Assembly: GCA_964535025.1 (NCBI GenBank)
Contig: CAZHRW010000082.1
Span: 1-18,922, forward strand
Length of the DNA stretch: 18,922 nucleotides
Origin: JAAYZK01 sp964535025
GTDB lineage: Bacteria; Planctomycetota; Phycisphaerae; SM23-33; FEN-1343
Reading direction: 5' to 3'
Made by a program: the position numbers and the translations under genes. Positions within the stretch are counted from its first letter, which is position 1. Every line of letters starts with the position of its first letter. This document shows, piece by piece, positions 1-7,200 of the stretch. The notes beneath the pieces were generated by a model. It was not told the origin of the DNA and did no database searches. It saw nothing but the letters and a program-made list of their open reading frames with translations.

Positions 1-278
1 GGCACGGCCTCCGCATCGCCTTCGGCGATGATCATGTTCCTGCCGTTCCGACGGTAGAATCGCATGGGGATGTGGAAGAACGGCAGGCTGGAGGCTGGAG
101 GCTGGAGGAACGGCTCCTCCATTGGCTGAAGTTCCAGGACGATCTGCTCGATGCCATTGGCGCGGAAGCGGATGTCGATCCCGCTGGTGCTGATGGTGAT
201 GGTCTCGATCAGCTTACCGGTGATCCGCTGCTGCTCGTCCGACCTGTGACGCGAGCGTCGGCGGACGCCCGGCGGGCA
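1..278 (-). pseudogene. C-terminal fragment of a large serine recombinase (truncated; runs off the left edge)
   Basis: Reading leftward on the minus strand, an open frame begins just after a TGA at 279-281 and runs off the window. It encodes segments such as ITGKLIETITISTSGIDIRF, then RANGIEQIVLELQP, then HIPMRFYRRNGRNMIIAEGD. This matches the region after the recombinase and zinc-ribbon domains of large serine recombinases, where a beta-strand-rich segment precedes a 'P-x-(R/K)-x-x-R-R-x-G' stretch. The catalytic N-terminal domain is not present upstream in this frame, and no start codon or ribosome site is visible, so this looks like a decayed remnant. A 30-bp in-frame insertion (see 78-114) interrupts the normal continuation from EEP to FFHIP. 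The family call rests on remembered sequence patterns; the rest of the C-terminus lies outside the window. It may mark an old mobile-element boundary. Confidence 0.5.
78..114 (-). repeat. 7-23-7 mini-repeat inserted in the recombinase remnant
   Basis: On the plus strand GAACGGC (78-84) and GAACGGC (108-114) flank 23 bp consisting of three tandem AGGCTGG units plus AG. Removing one flank and the core (30 bp) restores a smooth recombinase reading, so the element looks inserted in frame and adds ten residues. The same architecture with the same GCCGTTC flanks occurs at 14024-14060, so the heptamers belong to the element rather than being only a target-site duplication. Confidence 0.6.
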
Positions 279-281
279 TCA

Positions 282-464
282 GTCCGAAAACGCGTACAAC
301 GCGCTGCCCTTGGCGGCACAAGTCGTTAAACTATACGCTTCGTTGACTGGTTTTTCAGACTTGTCGGACAACGTCACGATGCATAAGTACCTCATAACCC
401 GTCAACCCCCCAAACCCCTGACTCCGGCCCGCCTGGACTCACATGTCCCATCACTCGTTTCGAA
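282..464. other. Intergenic region upstream of the beta-propeller gene
   Basis: No convincing gene is visible here. Base composition is more AT-rich than most of the window. A possible promoter lies at 310-337 (listed separately), and another -35-like TTGACT occurs at 343-348 without a good -10 partner. Short open frames in this stretch have no recognisable product. Confidence 0.4.
310..337 (+). promoter_or_regulatory. Possible sigma70-type promoter for the beta-propeller gene
   Basis: TTGGCG (310-315) and TATACG (332-337) are separated by 16 bp, each matching four of six consensus bases. The site lies about 130 bp upstream of the gene starting at 465. It is a weak prediction made by eye. 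Confidence 0.25.
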
Positions 465-2108
465 ATGGAATCCGCCATGCATAAGCGAGACCGCCGAATG
501 ACCACGCTCCACAACGGACTCCGCCTGCCCGCACAATGGCCCCCGGCACCGGCCTATGAACCCGGCGGGGACGAGCCGATGCCGGTTCCCTATCTCCAAA
601 CACCGCCGGACATCATTCCGATCGACATCGGCCGGCAACTGTTCGTGGACGACTTTTTGATCGCGGGATCCACGCTCGAGCGCACCTTCCATGCGGCAGA
701 GAAGTTTGAAGGCAACCCTGTGCTGCGGCCGGAAACCCAACTCGAGCAGGGCGAGGGTATGCCGGCCGCCCTACCGAAAAGCGGTGGCATCTGGTGGGAC
801 CCGCAGGCCGGCCATTACCGGATGTGGTATGACGCCGGCTGGAGTCACCGGTACGCCTATGCCACAAGTCCGGACGGTTTCACCTGGGAACGGGAGGGCC
901 GGCTCATCAAGGGCCGTGCCGCGCCGCTTGAGTTCGTCACCAATTCGAGCGCCGCTTTCATTGACTTCCATGAGCCGGATCCGTCGCGGCGTTTCAAGCT
1001 GTTCATCCGTCAGCCGAATCGTAACGAGCCGCAGGAACCCGGCGGCTGGGCCGTGACCCAAGGTCGGGCGCGTGCGTATGTCATGTTCTCCAGTGACGGC
1101 GTCCATTGGAGCGATCCGGTGGTCACCGGCACGGTTGGTGACCGGTCGACGGTGTTCTACGATCCGTTCCGCCGGAAATGGGTGTTCAGCATCCGATCCT
1201 ACCCTATCGGTTCCCCGCTCAGCCGGATTCGTCACTACCGGGAGTGCGACGATCTGATCGGCCAGGCCTGTTGGGAAGAAGGCGAAGACGTGTTCTGGAC
1301 CCGTGCCGATCGGCTCGATCCGCAGGATCCCGACATCGGCGACCCGCCGCAACTGTACAACCTCGACGCCGTCGGCTACGAAAGCCTGATGCTGGGTATG
1401 TTCGAGATTCATCTTGGGCCTCATAACAATGTCTGCGCCAAAGGCGGGTTCCCGAAAATCATCGACCTCAAACTCGGTTTCAGCCGCGACGGGTTCCACT
1501 GGCATCGTCCGCAGCGCGATGCTTTCATCGCTTCGACCCGCAAGGCGGGCGACTGGGATCGCGGCTATGCTCAGTCCGTGGGGGGCTGCTGCCTGGTCTT
1601 TGAAAACGAATTGCGATTCTACTATAGCGGCTTCCGGGGCGACCCGAACCGAACCCACGATAAGGAAATGTGGAACTCCGGCATGTACGCCAATGCCTGC
1701 ACCGGCATCGCAACCCTCAGGCGCGACGGGTTCGCTTCCCTTGACGCCGCCGGCACAAGGGGCGCGGTGACGACGCGGCCCGTAATGTTTTCCGGTCGGC
1801 ATCTGTTTGTCAACGCCGATGCGTCCAAGGGCGAACTGCGCGTGGAAATCCTGAACCCGGACGCCTCCGTTTGTGACGGGTTCGGCGTTGACGAATGCCG
1901 GCCTCTGAAAACCGACAGCTGCAAGACCCACATCACCTGGAACAGCAACGGTTCGCTGGGAGCCTGTGCCGGAAAGCCCGTGCGTTTTCGTTTTCATCTG
2001 GCAGACGCCAGTCTGTACTCCTTCTGGGTCAGCAAGAACGAAACAGGCAACAGCAAGGGCTACCTCGGGGCCGGTTCCCCGGATTACCCCGGGCACCAGG
2101 ACGGATGA
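465..2108 (+). CDS. Beta-propeller glycoside-hydrolase-like protein (GH32/GH43/GH117-like fold)
   Basis: The 547-residue protein probably acts on glycans or sugar conjugates, but no substrate can be read from the sequence. Residues 53-65 (IDIGRQLFVDDFL) and 83-90 (EGNPVLRP) are the hallmark opening of a family abundant in planctomycetes and often annotated as glycosyl hydrolase. Asp-box-like turns recur at 134-141 (SPDGFTW), 208-216 (SSDGVHW) and 339-347 (SRDGFHW), consistent with blades of a five-bladed propeller. Residues about 440-525 form a beta-rich C-terminal domain. No signal peptide or lipobox is evident at any of the three possible starts (465, 477, 498); none has a strong ribosome site, so the longest is given. 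Codon use is less GC-biased than that of neighbouring genes, and the gene adjoins a recombinase remnant, which suggests acquisition by transfer. Catalytic residues cannot be assigned with confidence. Confidence 0.6.
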   Translation: MESAMHKRDRRMTTLHNGLRLPAQWPPAPAYEPGGDEPMPVPYLQTPPDIIPIDIGRQLFVDDFLIAGSTLERTFHAAEKFEGNPVLRPETQLEQGEGMPAALPKSGGIWWDPQAGHYRMWYDAGWSHRYAYATSPDGFTWEREGRLIKGRAAPLEFVTNSSAAFIDFHEPDPSRRFKLFIRQPNRNEPQEPGGWAVTQGRARAYVMFSSDGVHWSDPVVTGTVGDRSTVFYDPFRRKWVFSIRSYPIGSPLSRIRHYRECDDLIGQACWEEGEDVFWTRADRLDPQDPDIGDPPQLYNLDAVGYESLMLGMFEIHLGPHNNVCAKGGFPKIIDLKLGFSRDGFHWHRPQRDAFIASTRKAGDWDRGYAQSVGGCCLVFENELRFYYSGFRGDPNRTHDKEMWNSGMYANACTGIATLRRDGFASLDAAGTRGAVTTRPVMFSGRHLFVNADASKGELRVEILNPDASVCDGFGVDECRPLKTDSCKTHITWNSNGSLGACAGKPVRFRFHLADASLYSFWVSKNETGNSKGYLGAGSPDYPGHQDG

Positions 2109-2155
2109 AACCAGGCACGGAGTTCCGGGAGTTCCGAGTGGGCCGGGCGGGCGTA

Positions 2156-2209
2156 GGGGCAGGCCTTGCTGCGGGCCGCCGAAGCCTCGGCGGAGGCGGC
2201 TGCCTGCCC
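2156..2209. repeat. Nested palindromic element / hairpin
   Basis: An outer arm GGGCAGGC (2157-2164 region) pairs with GCCTGCCC (2202-2209). Inside it CCGCCGA (2176-2182) and TCGGCGG (2187-2193) form a perfect 7-bp stem with the 4-nt loop AGCC. It lies about 50 bp after the beta-propeller gene and 70 bp before the SDR gene, with no T-tract. It could be a transcription terminator for the upstream gene or a small dispersed palindromic repeat. Confidence 0.45.
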
Positions 2210-2278
2210 TCGATTGGTGGCACGATGGTCGCGTGAGTCGATGCAAACAAAGGCAACCCCCGGGGGCGGGAGCGGATC

Positions 2279-3040
2279 ATGAGCGGACTGATGAACGGCA
2301 AGGCGGTTCTGATCACCGGCGGCAGCCTCGGGATCGGCGAGGCGGCGGCGAGGGCGTTCGCGCGCGAGGGAGCGCGGGTGGCCGTGGCCAGTCGCGGACG
2401 CGAGCGGGGCCAGGCCGTGGCGGCGTCCATCAACGACGACGGCGGGGAGGCGATCTGGATCGGCGCGGATGTGGCGCGGGCCGAGGAGGTCGAGGCCATG
2501 GTCGGCCGCGCCGTCGAGGCGTTCGGACGGCTGGACTGCGCGTTCAATAACGCCGGCGCCGGCGCGCCGGGCGGCCTGGTCGGCGAAATCGATCCGGCGG
2601 CGTGGGAGGCGACGATCGCCGCGTTCCTGACCAGCGCGTTCCTGTGCATGAAGTTCGAGCTGCGCGAGATGACCGCCCGCGGCGGCGGCGTGATCCTCAA
2701 CAACGCCTCGGTGGACGGCCTGCGGGGCTTCCCGCAGGACCCGGCGTATTCGGCGGCCAAGCACGGGGTGGTGGGGCTGACCCGCTCGGCGGCGATCCAG
2801 TACGCCGCACGGGGCATTCGCATCAACGCGATCTGCCCGGCCTGGATCGCCACGCCGCACGTCGTCGAGGCCTTCCGGCGAGACCCCGCCGCCGAGGCCG
2901 CGGCGATGGCCCACCAGCCGATCGGGCGTCTGGGTCGGCCCGAGGAGGTCGCCGAGCTGGCCGTCTGGCTCTGTTCGGAGCGGGCCTCGCTGATGACCGG
3001 CGCGGCGATCCCGATCGACGGGGGGTATACGGCGATATAA
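2279..3040 (+). CDS. SDR-family NAD(P)-dependent oxidoreductase
   Basis: A 253-residue classical short-chain dehydrogenase/reductase with a Rossmann fold. The cofactor motif TGGSLGIG is at 13-20, D64 is the adenine-contacting Asp, NNAG is at 90-93, and the catalytic S144, Y157 and K161 occur in the usual spacing (YSAAK). The C-terminal dimer region PIDGGY ends at 250. R39 at the end of the second strand is compatible with NADP(H) but not conclusive. The substrate is unknown. The Asn of the usual N-S-Y-K tetrad is replaced: the normal 'VNLT-x-x-FLCMK' reads AAFLTSAFLCMK, placing F116 there. A ribosome site GGGAG (2268-2272) lies 6 bp before the ATG; a second ATG four codons later is possible. 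The gene stands alone and is followed within 6 bp by a repeat array. Confidence 0.9.
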   Translation: MSGLMNGKAVLITGGSLGIGEAAARAFAREGARVAVASRGRERGQAVAASINDDGGEAIWIGADVARAEEVEAMVGRAVEAFGRLDCAFNNAGAGAPGGLVGEIDPAAWEATIAAFLTSAFLCMKFELREMTARGGGVILNNASVDGLRGFPQDPAYSAAKHGVVGLTRSAAIQYAARGIRINAICPAWIATPHVVEAFRRDPAAEAAAMAHQPIGRLGRPEEVAELAVWLCSERASLMTGAAIPIDGGYTAI

Positions 3041-3045
3041 TTAGG

Positions 3046-3270
3046 TACGGCGAATATCGAATATCGAACAAGGAATGTCGAATATCGAAGGGGGCTGGCG
3101 CCCGTCCGGGGCTGCCCGGTAACGGCGAATATCGAATATCGAACAAGGAATGTCGAATATAGAAGGGGGGGGCTGGCGCCCCACTGGGGCTGCCCGGTAA
3201 CGGCGAATATTGAATATCGAACAAGGAATGTCGAATATCGAAGGGGGCTGGCGCCGTCCGGGGCTGCCCG
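3046..3270. repeat. Three-copy tandem repeat, 75-78 bp unit
   Basis: Copies begin at about 3047, 3122 and 3200, giving periods of 75 and 78 bp; the last copy is cut short near 3270. Each unit has an AT-richer part of about 40 bp built from GAATATCGAATATCGAACAA and a related half, followed by a GC-rich part of about 35 bp. In copy 1 the GC-rich part contains CCGGG (3106-3110), loop GCTG, CCCGG (3115-3119). The array fills the gap between the convergent SDR and nth genes and could serve as a bidirectional terminator. The minus strand reads in all copies as IFDIPCSIFDIR-like peptides, which I regard as a by-product. Confidence 0.9.
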
Positions 3271-3304
3271 CCGCTTGTTGTGGGGGCAACCACAGCGGTT
3301 GTGC

Positions 3305-3967
3305 CTATTTGGTGTTGAACGTGAATGCCGCGGGGCACAGGTCGTTGACGGGGCAGGCGGCGCAGTCGGGCTTGCGGGCGGTGCAGCACTGGCGGCCATG
3401 GAAGATGAGCAGGTGGGCAAAGTCGGTCCAGAGCGGGCGGTCGACGAGGTCCATCAGGTCGCGTTCGATCTTGACGGGGTCCTTCTCGCCGGTCAGGCCG
3501 AGCCGCTGGGCGAGGCGGCGGACGTGGGTGTCGACGACGACGCCGTCGTTTTTGCCGAAGGCCGTGCCGAGCAGGACGTTGGCCGACTTGCGCGCGACAC
3601 CCGGCAGCGTGAGCAGCTCGTCCATCGTCTGCGGCACGGCCCCGTCGAAGTCGTCGACGATCCGCCGGGCGGCGGCGATGATGTTTTTGGCCTTGTTGCG
3701 GTAGAAGCCCGTCGAGCGGATCTGGTCGGCGAAGGTGGCTGGATCGGCGGCGGCGAAGTCGGCGGCGGTCTTGTAGGTCTTAAAGAGGTCGGTCGTGACG
3801 ATATTCACACGCTCGTCGGTGCACTGGGCCGAGAGGATCGTCGCGACCAGCAGTTGGAGGGGATTGCGATGCACCAGGGCGCAGCGGGCGTCGGGGTAGC
3901 GCCGCTGGAGCGCCTTGATGATCGCCGCGGTGCGTTCACGACGGGCGGTTTTGGATTCTCGCGGCAC
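3305..3967 (-). CDS. nth: Endonuclease III (DNA glycosylase/AP lyase)
   Basis: A 220-residue base-excision-repair enzyme that removes oxidised pyrimidines and cleaves the abasic site. The helix-hairpin-helix with catalytic Lys is seen in LPGVARKSANVLL, followed by the catalytic Asp in VVVDTHVRRLAQRLG. The C-terminal [4Fe-4S] loop has the canonical C-x6-C-x2-C-x5-C spacing (CTARKPDCAACPVNDLC). SAQCTDERVN in the N-terminal half is also typical. The start is a GTG at 3967 with GGAGG (3974-3978) 6 bp upstream. The open frame continues further upstream to 4057, but those codons read through an intergenic repeat and are not family sequence. Length is normal for Nth. The gene converges on the SDR gene and lies downstream of the large oxidoreductase, from which it is separated by a MITE-like element. 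Confidence 0.95.
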   Translation of the reverse strand: MPRESKTARRERTAAIIKALQRRYPDARCALVHRNPLQLLVATILSAQCTDERVNIVTTDLFKTYKTAADFAAADPATFADQIRSTGFYRNKAKNIIAAARRIVDDFDGAVPQTMDELLTLPGVARKSANVLLGTAFGKNDGVVVDTHVRRLAQRLGLTGEKDPVKIERDLMDLVDRPLWTDFAHLLIFHGRQCCTARKPDCAACPVNDLCPAAFTFNTK

Positions 3968-3989
3968 GCAGCACCTCCGCTTCGCGTCG

Positions 3990-4180
3990 GGAAACCCGAA
4001 ATCCGAAGCACGAAATACGAAACAAGCCCGAAACGGCCCCAAAGACGAAACGGACAAACCTAAACGGCAAGACGGTACGACCGAAAAGCACCCGGCGACG
4101 GGGCTCGGCCGTTTTTCCGTTTGCCGTCTTTATCCGTTTGGTGGTTGTTTCGGATTTTGTGCTTCGGATTTCGGATTTCC
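3990..4180. repeat. MITE-like element with 27-bp terminal inverted repeats
   Basis: The left end 3990-4016 and the reverse complement of the right end 4154-4180 agree at 25 of 27 positions; the shared core is CCGAAATCCGAAGCAC. Farther in, the arms diverge but both contain ACGGCAA-type blocks: 4064-4070 pairs with TTGCCGT at 4121-4127. No reading frame of note lies inside and no target-site duplication is obvious. It can be viewed as one 191-bp palindromic element or as two inverted copies of a repeat whose single arm recurs at 13921-14009. It occupies the gap between the oxidoreductase stop and the nth start. Confidence 0.75.
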
Positions 4181-4233
4181 ACGGCAGCGCCTTGGGGTCC
4201 AACGGGCACATTCAGTCGGCAAATGCCCTGGCC

Positions 4234-7200
4234 CTACAGCCTTCCGTTCAGGTAATCGTCGATCTTCTCGGCGGTCTTTCGTCCCGTGGCGATGGCGTCG
4301 ACGACGAGGGCGGGCCCGGCGGCGAGGTCGCCGGCGGTGAAGACGTCGGGGGCGCTGGTGGCCCCGTCGCGGCCGACGAGGCGGCCGTCGTCGTCGGTGG
4401 CCAGGCCGAGCCCGTCGGCCAGCGAGGCCGGGACGGGCGTATCGAAGCCGAGCGCCAGCAGGACGAGGTCGGCGGTCTGCTCGACCTGCTCGGCGGTTTC
4501 GGTCATTCGCGGCCCGTCGGCCGAGTGGGTCCACCGCACGCCGCGGGCGGTCAGGCGGATGCGGCCGTTGCCGCTGTCGGCGTCGAACTGTCGGGTCGCG
4601 ACCGACCAGCGGCGGCGGACGGGCTCGATCGGCGGGTGCGTGGGGTCGGTGGTGACGGCCGCGGGCGGGAGGATCTCCCACTGGTGGACCTCGCGGGCGC
4701 CCTGGGCGAGGGCGGTTTCGGCGCAGTCGTTGCCGGTCTCCCCGCCGCCGAGGACGACGACGGTTTTGCCCCGGGCGTCGAGGGCGGTCTCGGCGGCCAC
4801 CGCACGGCCGGCGGCGCGGTCGTTGGCCTGGCGGAGGTACTCGAGGGCGAAGTGGATCCCCGGGCGCCGGCGGCCGGGCAGGGGCAGGTCCTTGGCCACG
4901 GCGGCCCCGGTGGCCAGGCAGACGGCGTCGTACTGGCGGCCGAGCTCGCCGGCGGGCACGTCGCGGCCGACCTCGACGCCGGTGCGGAACGCGACGCCCT
5001 CGGCCTCGAGCTGCTTGAGCCGTCGGTCGATGAGCGTCTTGGGCAGCCGGTGGTCGGGGATGCCCCACCGCAGCAGGCCGCCGAGGGCGTCGTCCTTCTC
5101 GTAGACGACCACCGCGTGGCCGCGACGGGCGAGCTGCTGGGCGACGGTCAGCCCCGCCGGGCCGGACCCGACGACGGCGACCCGCTTGCCGGTGGCGTGG
5201 TCGGCCGGCCGGGGCGTCACGTGGCCGCCGGCGAAGGCGTGCTCGATGATCTCGCGTTCGATCTGGCGGATCTGGACCGGGTAGCCCTGCAGCCGCTGCT
5301 TGCAGGCCTGCTGGCAGGGGGCCGGGCAGATCGAGGCGGTGAACTCGGGGAAGTTGTTCGTCGCGTGCAGCAGCTCGGACGCCTCGGCCCACCGGCGGCG
5401 GGCGGCCAGGTCGATCCAGGCGGGGATCCGGCTGTGCAGCGGGCAGCCCGTCTCGGCGCAGGTGGGGTTCAGGCAGTCCATGCACCGCGGCGCCGCCAGC
5501 AGGGCGACGGCCCGCGGGTAGTCGCCGGCCAGCGGCGCCGGGGCGAGGACTTCGAGCTGCTTTTCGTACTCGGCCAGGTGCGCCCGGGCGGCCCGCTGCC
5601 AGCCGGGCAGGCGGCGCAGGACCGTCATCCGCTTGAGGAGCTTGAACATCCAGTCCCGCGCGATGATCTGGAACGCCACGTCGTGGCGGCCGAGGCGGAA
5701 GCGCACCGGGATCAGGTGGCGGTAGGTGATCCGGTCGCCGTTGGCGGGGTTGACGTCGTACTTGCGGCGGTCGCGGGCGTATTTCTCGGGGCTGGTCTTC
5801 ACCTCGGCGATGAAGACCGCGTCCTTGATGAGCATCGCGCCGGCCAGCGTGTGCAGCACGGCCCGCGTGGCGGCGCCGTCGCTGCCGGACGGCTCGCCGC
5901 GGTAGACCCCCACGACGTGGTCGGCGTAGCGCCGGGCGTAGCGAATCCCGCCCCAGCGCATGCAGTCGTAGAGGCGGACCACCAGGTCGCGCTTGTCCTC
6001 GTCGGTGAGCCGCTCGACCGCCGCGACCGTCGACGTGGCCAGGGCCCGCAACCGGGCGGCCTTGCGCTTGCCCCGCAGGTAGCGGCGGATCGTCCAGCGG
6101 CACCGCTCGTTGAGCGTCTCGGCCCAGCCGGTCCGCACGGGAGCGCCCTGGAAGAGGTCGGGGGTCTCCATGAGCTTGCGGCCCATGTTGAACGCGTAGA
6201 GGTTCTTCTTGAAATCGGCCCGGATGGTGTCCTTGATCGCCCAGGCCATCGCGTGCATCGACACGGGGATCAGCCCGGTCTGGAAGGCGAACCCGAGCAT
6301 CATGATATTGGCGTAGATCTTATTGCCCAGGTAGGTCTCGCAGATGCGGGAGATGTCGCGGGCGAGGTAGTCGTCGGCGCGGGTATGGCGGCGGATGATC
6401 CGTTCGAGGGCGTCGACGTCGAAGTCCTCGCGGCCCATGATCCCGCTGATGGTGGGCGCCTTGTGGGTGTTGATCACCGCGGCGGTCCGCTCGGGCGACG
6501 CCACGCGGGTTCGCCCGGTCGGGTCGAGGGCGCGGGCGGCTTCGAGGACGTCGACGCCCAGCAGCAGGTCGGCCTTGCCGAAGGGGATCTGCCCGGTGGT
6601 CGGCTGGGGGTCGGTGGTGAAGGTCACCTGGCTGGTGACCCCGCCGTTGCGGATGGCCAGGCCCTTCTTGTCGAAGAAGGCGACGTGGTAGCCTTCCTTG
6701 TGGCCGGCGCGGACGAGGATCTGCGTCGCCAGGCCGATGCCCATGCCGCCCACGCCGGCCAGGCAGGCGTGCCAGGTGGGCCCGTGGGGGCGCTTGTGGG
6801 GCTCGGGGATGTCGTCGAGTCCCAGTTCGGGCACGCGGCTGCGCGGGGGCGCCTTGCGCCGGATCGTGAGCCGTTCGAAGCTCCAGCACGCCCCGAGCCG
6901 GGCGCAGGCGCCGTCGTTGACGCAATGGGTCAGGTCGGTGTCCATCCGCGGGCCGTAGTCGGTGGGGACGTGCTTGAGGCCCGGGCAGCCGGTGGCCTCG
7001 CTGCAGGCCAGGCAGAAGCGGCAGACCTCGGGATTGATGGTCATCCGCTCGACGGCGGCGACGTAGCCCTTTTCGCGGATCTCCTCGCGTTGGGCGCGGC
7101 GTTCGCGTCGGGTGCGGGTGATCCCGCACTCCTTGTCGGCGATGAGGACCTTGACGCCCTCGGCGAGGATCGTCGACTCGAGCCGCGCGCGGTACGCCGC

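Noticed and set aside
771..2246. Long minus-strand open frame opposite the beta-propeller gene
   Set aside because: No domain pattern is visible, and the plus strand has clear repeated SxDGxxW motifs and family sequence.
3046..3270. CRISPR array
   Set aside because: There are only three copies, and the whole 75-78 bp unit is conserved, so there are no unique spacers.
3041..3420. Small proteins rich in IFDIRYS/IFDIPCS encoded by the tandem repeat
   Set aside because: They are translations of a non-coding repeat in several frames, with no start or ribosome site and no independent support.
3968..4057. N-terminal extension of endonuclease III
   Set aside because: These codons read through the MITE-like repeat (ACFVFRASDFGF) and are not Nth sequence. 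The GTG at 3967 has a strong GGAGG ribosome site.
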